The notes beneath the pieces were generated by a model that was not told where the DNA came from, did no database searches, and saw only the letters and a list, made by a program, of their open reading frames with translations. The translations under genes and the position numbers were made by a program. From contig JAIFMR010000198.1 in assembly GCA_020048255.1 (NCBI GenBank), forward strand, positions 1-5,436: a stretch of DNA of 5,436 nt. Reading direction: 5' to 3'. Positions within the stretch are counted from its first letter, which is position 1, and the number at the start of each line of letters is the position of its first letter. Source of the DNA: Rhodoferax sp. (lineage in GTDB: Bacteria; Pseudomonadota; Gammaproteobacteria; Burkholderiales; Burkholderiaceae_C). Positions 1-5,354 of this stretch are shown piece by piece.

Positions 1-203
1 AGCGCCTCAATACCATAAGGGTTCTCAGCTGTTTCGGACTTAGTTGCTGCAGCCACAGGTACCGAACCTGGCACCGGGCCTTCAGGTGCCTGAATGGCAA
101 CCGGCGCAGATGATTGAGCATGCACCATTCCCGGGGTGAGAGGCAGCAATAAACTCAGTGAAAACACGCAGACACCCATCAATCGAACAAAATCAAATCG
201 CAC
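1..203 (-). CDS. MotA/TolQ/ExbB-type proton channel protein, N-terminal part only
   Basis: Reading leftward from a GTG at 203-201 gives 67 complete codons open to the window edge. The product starts MRFDFVRLMGVCVFSLSLLL and has a typical Sec signal peptide: basic start, hydrophobic core at about residues 8-22, likely cleavage after VHA (residues 27-29). An Ala/Pro/Val-rich linker follows, then NPYGIEA at residues 61-67. In Burkholderiales ExbB-like proteins, a similar low-complexity leader ends in NPYGLEALW just before the first membrane helix; this match, from memory of the family, is the basis of the call. ExbB proteins form the inner-membrane proton channel that energises TonB, and exbD would be expected further left. 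The start is supported by AAGGA at 214-210, six bases upstream; the in-frame Met at residue 9 would cut into the signal peptide. None of the channel helices is in the window, so another secreted or membrane protein with an Ala/Pro linker cannot be excluded. Confidence 0.62.
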   Translation of the reverse strand, partial: MRFDFVRLMGVCVFSLSLLLPLTPGMVHAQSSAPVAIQAPEGPVPGSVPVAAATKSETAENPYGIEA

Positions 204-209
204 AAAATT

Positions 210-214
210 TCCTT
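210..214 (-). promoter_or_regulatory. Ribosome binding site deciding the GTG start of the ExbB-like gene
   Basis: AAGGA on the minus strand lies six bases before the GTG at 203-201. An ATG slightly further upstream, at 226-224, opens a frame that stops after ten codons, so it is not the start. Confidence 0.6.
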
Positions 215-440
215 TCAGTTTGCATCACAAAACAACCAGCAATTTTCGTACCTAATTCATTACATCAACCTCCATAAAAACCCTTGTGTTGATTAAACTA
301 ATGCGCCATCAGTATTGCTTATCTAGTCAAATGGCCGCCACAGGTCCCAAGTTTCCTCCTGGACCGAAAACGCATGCGACAATTCCGGATCATCGGTGAT
401 GTTGTGTCGCTTTTCAGGCAAGCGGCCATAAACCCTTTTT

Positions 441-459
441 TGGAGACAGCAACATGTAA
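441..459 (+). promoter_or_regulatory. Start-stop element (Shine-Dalgarno, ATG, TAA) in the fabI leader
   Basis: GGAG at 442-445 is followed eight bases later by ATG (454-456) and directly by the stop TAA (457-459). The layout is that of a normal Burkholderiales translation start, but the frame ends after one codon. It lies 44 bases before the fabI start and in another frame. It could be a minimal upstream ORF that affects initiation at fabI, the remnant of a lost gene start, or chance. The sequence elements are plain; a regulatory role is only inferred. Confidence 0.3.
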
Positions 460-503
460 TCCGCGAGTGTTGGCGGAAGACGGATAAATAGAAAGAGGTC
501 GAA

Positions 504-1295
504 ATGGGATTCTTGACAGGCAAAAAATTATTGATCACTGGCGTGTTGTCTAACCGCTCCATCGCTTACGGCATTGCCAAGGCATGCCACGCGCAGGGGG
601 CTGAGCTGGCCTTCAGCTACGTCGGTGAACGTTTCAAAGAGCGAATTACTGAATTTGCGGCTGACTTTAACTCGACGCTGATTTTTGACTGTGACGTGGG
701 TGACGACGCGCAAATTGAAAAACTGTTCACCGATCTGACTGTGCATTGGCCCAAGTTCGACGGTTTTGTGCACAGCATTGGTTACGCCCCGCGCGAGGCG
801 ATTGCCGGAAATTTTCTGGACGGTCTGACCCGTGAGAACTTCCGCATCGCCCACGACATCAGCGCCTACAGCTTCCCGGCCATGGCCAAGGCTGCCCTGC
901 CGTATCTGAACAACACAGCGTCGTTGTTGACGCTGACTTATCTTGGTGGGGTGCGAGTGGTGCCCAGCTACAACACCATGGGTTTGGCCAAGGCATCGCT
1001 GGAGTCCTCGGTGCGTTACCTGGCCGATGCCGTGGGTGCAAAGGGCATTCGGGTCAATGGCCTGAGCGCCGGCGCCATCAAGACCCTGGCGGCCAGTGGC
1101 ATCAAGGACTTCGGCAAATTGCTGGGTATATCAGCCGCCGCCTCGCCGCTGAAGCGCAATGTGACGATTGACGAGGTTGGCAATGTGGCAGCCTTCCTAC
1201 TGAGTGATCTAGCATCGGGCATGACCGGGCAAATTTCTTATGTGGACTGTGGTGTCAGCCAAACGGCCGTGGCGGTCGTGGAAACCTCTACTTAA
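504..1295 (+). CDS. fabI: Enoyl-[acyl-carrier-protein] reductase (NADH) FabI
   Basis: FabI reduces trans-2-enoyl-ACP to acyl-ACP with NAD(P)H, the last step of each round of type II fatty-acid synthesis in the cytoplasm. The 263 residues match the family length (E. coli 262) and align almost without gaps. Visible features: a Rossmann nucleotide site ITGVLSNRSIAYGIA (11-25), Asp64 in CDV, SIG at 91-93, and the catalytic Tyr146, Tyr156 and Lys163 in the Y-x6-K arrangement, all at E. coli numbering. Gly93, Met159 and Phe203, which line the triclosan/diazaborine pocket in E. coli, are kept, so the enzyme should be triclosan-sensitive. Unusual points: Ala191 where FabI proteins usually have Pro (SAGP), GGVRVVPSY at 148-156 instead of GAERAIPNY, and a divergent C-terminus with YVDCGVSQ. 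The ATG has GAGGT at 495-499 as its binding site and gives the family's usual MGFL start. The gene is monocistronic here and ends at a strong terminator. A second, housekeeping FabI elsewhere in the genome is possible. Confidence 0.95.
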   Translation: MGFLTGKKLLITGVLSNRSIAYGIAKACHAQGAELAFSYVGERFKERITEFAADFNSTLIFDCDVGDDAQIEKLFTDLTVHWPKFDGFVHSIGYAPREAIAGNFLDGLTRENFRIAHDISAYSFPAMAKAALPYLNNTASLLTLTYLGGVRVVPSYNTMGLAKASLESSVRYLADAVGAKGIRVNGLSAGAIKTLAASGIKDFGKLLGISAAASPLKRNVTIDEVGNVAAFLLSDLASGMTGQISYVDCGVSQTAVAVVETST

Positions 1296-1304
1296 TGCCT
1301 AAAT

Positions 1305-1333
1305 AGGGCTCTAGCCCTTATATATTAAGCGCT
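1305..1333. repeat. Inverted repeats upstream of, and overlapping, the fabI terminator
   Basis: AGGGCT at 1305-1310 is mirrored by AGCCCT at 1313-1318. In addition AGCCCTTA (1313-1320) can pair with TAAGCGCT (1326-1333) with one C-C mismatch across a five-base loop. The second pairing uses bases of the left arm of the terminator stem, so the two folds exclude each other. The layout resembles dispersed intergenic repeats that I recall from Comamonadaceae genomes, but this cannot be confirmed from one copy. Confidence 0.45.
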
Positions 1334-1369
1334 GGAAGCTACTAAAAATGTAGCTTCCAGCGTTTTTTT
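1330..1369 (+). terminator. Intrinsic terminator of fabI
   Basis: A perfect 13-base-pair stem (1330-1342 with 1350-1362, arms CGCTGGAAGCTAC and GTAGCTTCCAGCG) closes a seven-base loop, TAAAAAT, and is followed by seven T at 1363-1369. This is a textbook rho-independent terminator for the plus strand, 34 bases after the fabI stop. The last T also belongs to the stop codon of the convergent decarboxylase gene. Read on the minus strand, the same stem is followed by AU-rich but not U-only sequence, so it may work weakly in both directions. Confidence 0.92.
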
Positions 1370-3657
1370 CATGCCCTTACGCAATCAGCGAAATAGTGAA
1401 CCTGGCCGTCTGGAGCCACCTCTTCCACCAAACCGTGGATGTCAGTCTCAAAACCTGGGCACTGCGCGTTGAATTCACGGGAGAACTTCAGATAATCCAC
1501 GATCTTCTTGTTAAACACCTCGCCCGGGATCAACAAGGGAATACCCGGCGGATAGGGCGTCACCAGCCCGACGGTGATCCGGCCTTCAAGTTGGTCAATC
1601 TCAACCCGCTCAGTTTTGCGCAATGCAATGTGGGCGTAGGCGTCACTCGGTTTCATGGCCGGCGTCAAGTCACTCAGATACATGTCGGTGGTCAACCGGG
1701 CAATGTCGTACTTGGCGTACAGCTGATGAATGTGCTGGCACAGGTCGGCCAGGCCCATGTTTTCGTACTTGGGGTGTTTCTGGCAAAACTCGGGCAGGAT
1801 GCGCCACATCGGCTGGTTCTTGGCGTAATCGTCCTTGAACTGCTGCAGTGCAGTCAGCATGCTGTTCCAGCGGCCCTTGGTGATACCGATGGTGAACATG
1901 ATGAAAAAACTGTAGAGGCCGGTTTTCTCCACCACCACACCGTGTTCAGCCAGAAACTTGGTGACGATGCTGGCCGGAATGCCGGTTTTTGCAAACTTGC
2001 CGTTCAGGTCCATGCCTGGCGTGACGATGGTCGACTTGATGGGGTCGAGCATGTTGAAACCTGCCGCCATTTTGCCAAAGCCGTGCCAATTGACACCGCT
2101 TTTGTTGGTGCGTGACTCGCCCTTGATGATCCAGTCATCGGCGCGGCCAATGCCTTCATCAGCCAGTTTGTCCGGTCCCCATACCTTGAACCACCAGTCG
2201 TCACCGTATTCCAGGTCGATCTTGCGCATGGCGCGGCGGAAATCCAGCGCTTCGGCAATGCTTTCTTCCACAAGTGCTGTGCCACCGGGCGGCTCCATCA
2301 TGGCGGCAGCCACATCGCAACTGGCAATGATGCTGTATTGCGGTGAGGTACTGGTGTGCATCAGGTAAGCCTCGTTGAACAAATGTTTGTCCAGCTTGAC
2401 AGTTAGGGAGTCCTGCACCAGCACATGACTGGCCTGGCTGATACCTGCCAGCAGCTTGTGAATCGATTGCGTGGCATACACCACGGCCTCTTTGGGTCTC
2501 ATCCGATTTTTGCCCATGGCGTGGTAAGTGCCATAAAACGGGTGGAACGCAGCATGTGGCAACCAGGCTTCGTCAAAGTGGATGTTTTCTACATAACCGT
2601 CCAACATGGTTTTAACGATTTGGGTGTTGTACAACACGCCGTCATAGGTGGACTGAGTCAGCGTCAATACACGCGGCTTGATTTGCGCTACATCCACGTC
2701 CGGCAAATGCTGCTTAACCAGCGGATTTGCCTTGATCTTGGCCTTGATGGTGGCGGTTTCAAACTCGCTTTTCGGGATCGGACCGATGATGCCAAAGTGA
2801 TTGCGGGTGGGTTTCAGGAACACCGGAATCGCCCCGGTCATGATGATCGCATGCAGGATCGACTTGTGGCAATTGCGGTCCACCACCACCACGTCATTCG
2901 GTGCCACCGTGTGATGCCAGACCATTTTGTTACTGGTGCTGGTGCCGTTGGTGACAAAAAAGCAGTGGTCAGCGTTGAAGATACGCGCCGCATTTCGTTC
3001 GCTTTTTCCAATGGCACCATCGTGGTCCAACAACTGGCCCAACTCTTCGACTGCGTTGCAGACGTCGGCACGCAACATGTTTTCACCATAAAACTGGTGG
3101 TACATCTGGCCGACCGGGCTTTTCAGGAAAGCCACGCCTCCGGAATGTCCAGGGCAGTGCCAGGAATAGGAGCCGTCTTCGGCGTAGTCCAGTAACGCCT
3201 TGAAAAACGGAGGCTGTACGCCTTCCAGGTAACTCTTGGCTTCGCGGATGATGTGGCGCGCCACAAACTCGGGCGTATCCTCGAACATATGGATGAAGCC
3301 ATGCAGCTCACGCAAGATGTCGTTGGGCAAGTGGCGGCTGGTTTTTGTCTCGCCATAGATATAAATCGGTACATCCAGGTTTTTACGCCGCACTTCCTCG
3401 ATGAAATGGCGCAAATTCAGCACTGCAGGGTCCAGATCGGGACCGGGCGTAAATTCTTCGTCATCAATCGACAAAATGAATGCACTGGCGCGGCTTTGCT
3501 GCTGGGCGAACTGACTCAAGTCGCCATAACTAGTAACACCGAGCACTTCCAGCCCCTCGGATTCAATGGCTTGCGCCAAGGCGCGAATACCTAAGCCCGA
3601 GGTGTTTTCGGAGCGAAAGTCTTCGTCAATGATGACAATGGGAAAGCGAAATTTCAT
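1369..3657 (-). CDS. PLP-dependent Orn/Lys/Arg decarboxylase (AdiA/LdcA-like, fold type I)
   Basis: The enzyme removes the carboxyl group of a basic amino acid, giving cadaverine, agmatine or putrescine and consuming one proton. Its 762 residues fit the long form of the family (E. coli AdiA, P. aeruginosa LdcA about 750). Order: a response-regulator-like N-terminal wing (about 1-130), the PLP domain (about 145-590) and a C-terminal domain. Visible residues: GTSTSNK (238-244) for phosphate binding, His264 in NCHKS stacking on the cofactor, HFDEAW (360-365) with Asp362 contacting the pyridine nitrogen, and Lys401 in SIHKLLAG as the Schiff-base lysine. PYPPGIPLL at 701-709 is the usual C-terminal signature. 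SIHK replaces the common STHK, and HFDEAWLPHA fits the Burkholderiales branch. Substrate cannot be decided: lysine, arginine and ornithine names are all used for this branch. GGAG lies six bases before the ATG. The gene is convergent with fabI and divergent from nfeD; no antiporter gene is adjacent, unlike the classical acid-resistance operons. Confidence 0.93.
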   Translation of the reverse strand: MKFRFPIVIIDEDFRSENTSGLGIRALAQAIESEGLEVLGVTSYGDLSQFAQQQSRASAFILSIDDEEFTPGPDLDPAVLNLRHFIEEVRRKNLDVPIYIYGETKTSRHLPNDILRELHGFIHMFEDTPEFVARHIIREAKSYLEGVQPPFFKALLDYAEDGSYSWHCPGHSGGVAFLKSPVGQMYHQFYGENMLRADVCNAVEELGQLLDHDGAIGKSERNAARIFNADHCFFVTNGTSTSNKMVWHHTVAPNDVVVVDRNCHKSILHAIIMTGAIPVFLKPTRNHFGIIGPIPKSEFETATIKAKIKANPLVKQHLPDVDVAQIKPRVLTLTQSTYDGVLYNTQIVKTMLDGYVENIHFDEAWLPHAAFHPFYGTYHAMGKNRMRPKEAVVYATQSIHKLLAGISQASHVLVQDSLTVKLDKHLFNEAYLMHTSTSPQYSIIASCDVAAAMMEPPGGTALVEESIAEALDFRRAMRKIDLEYGDDWWFKVWGPDKLADEGIGRADDWIIKGESRTNKSGVNWHGFGKMAAGFNMLDPIKSTIVTPGMDLNGKFAKTGIPASIVTKFLAEHGVVVEKTGLYSFFIMFTIGITKGRWNSMLTALQQFKDDYAKNQPMWRILPEFCQKHPKYENMGLADLCQHIHQLYAKYDIARLTTDMYLSDLTPAMKPSDAYAHIALRKTERVEIDQLEGRITVGLVTPYPPGIPLLIPGEVFNKKIVDYLKFSREFNAQCPGFETDIHGLVEEVAPDGQVHYFADCVRA

Positions 3658-3786
3658 GGAAAGCTCCAGCGACAGTCGATAAGTTACTCAATTGGCGCGA
3701 AGTGTAAGGACTAAAGTTGAAAGTTTCATGGCGGTCACTCGCTTTCATCTGAAAATACCATTGGCACAACACAGCGAGGAAAATAC
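3658..3786. promoter_or_regulatory. Divergent promoter region between the decarboxylase and nfeD genes
   Basis: These 129 bases must carry the start signals of both flanking transcription units. A short palindrome, TGAAA-G-TTTCA, sits at 3718-3728 near the middle, and TTTCAT occurs twice, at 3724-3729 and 3743-3748. The minus-strand GGAG for the decarboxylase is at the left end and GAGGAAA for nfeD at 3775-3781. I could not find -35/-10 pairs with correct spacing on either strand, so no promoter boxes are called. Confidence 0.5.
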
Positions 3787-4221
3787 ATGGCTGAATCAAC
3801 ACTTTGGTGGCTAGCTGCAGGCGGGCTGATTGCCGTGGAACTGGTCACTGGCACGTTTTACCTGTTGATGATCTCGTGCGGTCTGGTCGCCGCCGCACTG
3901 GCAGCCCATGCAGGACTGAACATGACGTGGCAGTGGACCACAGCCGCCCTGGTAGGTGGTGGTTCGGTGTTGCTATGGCGACGCCTCAAGAAATCTCGGC
4001 CGGCAGTAGCACGCGCCAGCGCCAATCATGATGTCAACCTGGATATCGGTGAGACGGTGCATGTGCAACGGTGGGCCGATGACGGCACGTGCTCAGTGAA
4101 ATACCGGGGTGCCCTCTGGGAGGCCAGTTTGCTCCAGGGTGAAACGGCGCATAGCGGCGCTTTCACCATTGTCGAGGTCATCGGCAGTCGTTTGATATTG
4201 AAATCGCATCAATCCCCGTAA
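3787..4221 (+). CDS. NfeD family membrane protein (short, YbbJ-like)
   Basis: Short NfeD proteins are inner-membrane partners encoded next to SPFH/stomatin-like proteins; E. coli pairs YbbJ with QmcA in the same way. The 144 residues show hydrophobic segments at about 5-22, 24-43 and 50-64, a basic border (WRRLKKSR, 64-71) that should face the cytoplasm, and a C-terminal soluble domain at about 82-140. That part, with IGETVHVQRW, KYRGALWEAS and FTIVEVIGSRLILK, has the pattern of the NfeD OB-fold domain. No serine-protease domain is present, so this is the short form and not the long ClpP-like NfeD. The ATG follows GAGGAAA closely. The stop lies 15 bases before the start of the paraslipin gene, so the two are co-transcribed. 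The molecular task of the domain is not firmly known; membrane quality control or scaffold assembly is the usual proposal. Confidence 0.88.
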   Translation: MAESTLWWLAAGGLIAVELVTGTFYLLMISCGLVAAALAAHAGLNMTWQWTTAALVGGGSVLLWRRLKKSRPAVARASANHDVNLDIGETVHVQRWADDGTCSVKYRGALWEASLLQGETAHSGAFTIVEVIGSRLILKSHQSP

Positions 4222-4226
4222 CTTTT

Positions 4227-4230
4227 GGAG
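4227..4230 (+). promoter_or_regulatory. Ribosome binding site that decides the paraslipin start
   Basis: GGAG at 4227-4230 lies six bases before the GTG at 4237. An earlier in-frame TTG at 4225-4227 overlaps this same GGAG and has no binding site of its own at proper distance, so GTG is the better start. Confidence 0.7.
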
Positions 4231-4236
4231 AACCTT

Positions 4237-5145
4237 GTGGAAATTGCCATTGTCATTTTCGTCATCGCCGTGATTTTTATCACCCAGTCGGTCAAGGTTG
4301 TTCCTCAGCAACATGCCTGGGTGGTGGAAAGGCTGGGTAAGTACAACGGCACACTAACCCCTGGGCTCAGTTTTTTGATGCCATTTGTCGACAAAGTTGC
4401 GTACAAGCACCTATTGAAAGAGGTCCCGTTGGATATTGCGAGTCAGATTTGCATCACACGTGACAACACTCAGTTACAAGTGGACGGAATTTTGTATTTC
4501 CAAGTGACGGACGCCATGCGCGCCAGCTATGGGTCTAGCAACTACATCGTGGCGATCTCTCAATTGGCACAAACCTCCTTGAGATCGGTCATTGGCAAGC
4601 TGGAACTCGACAAAACTTTTGAGGAGCGTGACATCATCAACGCCCAAGTGGTGCAGGCCATTGACGAGGCTGCACTTAATTGGGGCGTCAAAGTTTTGCG
4701 CTATGAAATTAAAGACCTCACACCGCCCAAAGAGATCTTGCATGCCATGCAGCAACAGATTACGGCGGAACGTGAAAAGCGAGCGCTGATTGCGGCTTCC
4801 GAGGGCCGTCGCCAAGAGCAAATCAACATTGCAACGGGCGAGCGCGAAGCCTTCATTGCTCGATCTGAAGGTGAAAAGCAAGCCGTCATCAACAAAGCCC
4901 AAGGTGAAGCGGCATTCATTCTGGCCGTGGCGGAAGCCAACGCACAGGCCATCGAGCGAGTTGCTGCCGCTATTCGCCAGCCCGGCGGCGAGTTGGCCGT
5001 GCAACTCAAAGTAGCTGAGAAAGCCGTGGAGGCTTATGGCAAAGTTGCCACCGAAGCCACCACCACGTTGATCGTACCCAGCAACATGACGGAAGTATCT
5101 GCATTGATTGCTTCCGCGATGAAAATGGTGCAGACACAAAAATGA
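4237..5145 (+). CDS. Paraslipin, SPFH/band 7 domain membrane protein (QmcA/stomatin-like)
   Basis: SPFH proteins form large membrane-bound oligomers that organise lipid microdomains and modulate membrane proteases or transporters; the bacterial QmcA/paraslipin type is close to mitochondrial SLP-2. The GTG start gives 302 residues (E. coli QmcA 305). Order: one N-terminal hydrophobic anchor (about 2-16, IAIVIFVIAVIFI), the SPFH domain (about 19-170) opening with VKVVPQQHAWVVERLGKY and containing PGLSFLMPFVDKV, then an Ala/Glu/Arg-rich helical coiled coil (about 170-240) with repeated EG motifs (ASEGRRQ, ATGERE, RSEGEKQ, KAQGEA), and a last helix, NMTEVSALIASAMKMVQ. VPQQ with VVERLGKY favours the SLP-2-like paraslipin group over E. 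coli QmcA itself, which reads VPQGYQW. The upstream nfeD gene is its standard partner. An insertion sequence begins about 14 bases after the stop; the coding region looks complete. I see no terminator before the IS. Confidence 0.93.
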   Translation: MEIAIVIFVIAVIFITQSVKVVPQQHAWVVERLGKYNGTLTPGLSFLMPFVDKVAYKHLLKEVPLDIASQICITRDNTQLQVDGILYFQVTDAMRASYGSSNYIVAISQLAQTSLRSVIGKLELDKTFEERDIINAQVVQAIDEAALNWGVKVLRYEIKDLTPPKEILHAMQQQITAEREKRALIAASEGRRQEQINIATGEREAFIARSEGEKQAVINKAQGEAAFILAVAEANAQAIERVAAAIRQPGGELAVQLKVAEKAVEAYGKVATEATTTLIVPSNMTEVSALIASAMKMVQTQK

Positions 5146-5159
5146 CCCCGGGAGCTGAG

Positions 5160-5195
5160 GGATCGGGAGTGTCAGGATTTCTGTGTGCGAGGCGA
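5160..5195. repeat. Probable terminal inverted repeat of the IS
   Basis: The stretch opening GGATCGGGAGTGTCAGG and continuing through CTGTGTGCGAGGCG is the likely outer end of the element. GGGAG also occurs just outside, at 5150-5154, so the exact first base is uncertain (5160 to 5165). The matching copy at the far end is outside the window. Confidence 0.45.
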
Positions 5196-5279
5196 TTGAA
5201 TGTTAGCTGAGGTTTTTCGGTATTCGGATTCTTGGTTTTTTCAAACAGGCCCCTGCCAGGCCGCCGGAGGCGCCCCCCG

Positions 5280-5324
5280 GTTGCGCATGTACTCATGCGC
5301 TAACCCATCGGCGCTTGCGCCGAT
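5280..5324. repeat. Two adjacent hairpins in the IS non-coding tail
   Basis: Hairpin one: GTTGCGCATG (5280-5289) pairs with CATGCGC-T-AAC (5294-5304), ten pairs with one bulged T at 5301 and loop TACT. Hairpin two: ATCGGCGC (5307-5314) and GCGCCGAT (5317-5324), a perfect inverted repeat with only TT between. Both lie downstream of the transposase stop on its coding strand. No T-run follows either, so they are not ordinary intrinsic terminators; they could protect the IS message or block read-through. Confidence 0.6.
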
Positions 5325-5354
5325 CTGGCTATCTGGCACTTGCCTCATGACAGG

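Larger units (their letters stand above)
204..503. other. Divergent intergenic region between the ExbB-like gene and fabI; no gene seen
   Basis: This 300-base stretch must hold the promoters of both flanking genes, which point away from each other. The left half (about 204-330) is AT-rich and contains the near-palindrome TAATTCATTA at 253-262, on the upstream side of the ExbB-like gene. The right half is more GC-rich. I saw no pair of -35 and -10 boxes good enough to call: the best fabI-ward candidate, TTGTGT at 402-407 with CATAAA at 427-432, has a 19-base spacer and weak matches. A 32-codon frame at 301-399 has no ribosome binding site and is not called. A start-stop element at 441-459 is listed separately. 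Confidence 0.6.

Noticed and set aside
289..318. Promoter candidate TTGATT with TATTGC for fabI
   Set aside because: Only four and three of six bases match the consensus, with an 18-base spacer nearly 190 bases from the start codon; not supportable.
301..399. Plus-strand 32-codon frame in the fabI upstream region (contains MAATGPKFPPGPK)
   Set aside because: No Shine-Dalgarno before either ATG, no recognisable product, and too short to separate from chance.
323..562. Minus-strand 79-codon frame across the fabI start
   Set aside because: Starts inside fabI, has no family resemblance and would overlap the fabI leader; likely chance.
1396..2115. Long plus-strand open frame of 239 codons opposite the decarboxylase
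   Set aside because: It is antisense to a protein with clear family motifs, has no recognisable domain, and its composition (many Val, His, Gln) is that of a shadow frame.
2425..3195. Plus-strand open frame of 256 codons opposite the decarboxylase
   Set aside because: Same reason: it lies wholly within the decarboxylase gene on the other strand and resembles no family I know.
4474..5139. Minus-strand open frame of 221 codons opposite the paraslipin gene
   Set aside because: Fully antisense to a conserved SPFH gene, rich in His, Arg and Phe as expected from the reverse of its codons; no domain.
5006..5296. Minus-strand 96-codon frame spanning the IS end and the paraslipin 3' end
   Set aside because: It runs across the IS border into a gene on the other strand, so it is a chance fusion frame.
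5200..5304. Integron attC-like pairing (GTTAGC near 5203 and GCTAAC near 5299)
   Set aside because: The 7-base attC core boxes do not fit at either side, no integrase or cassette is present, and IS termini explain the location better.
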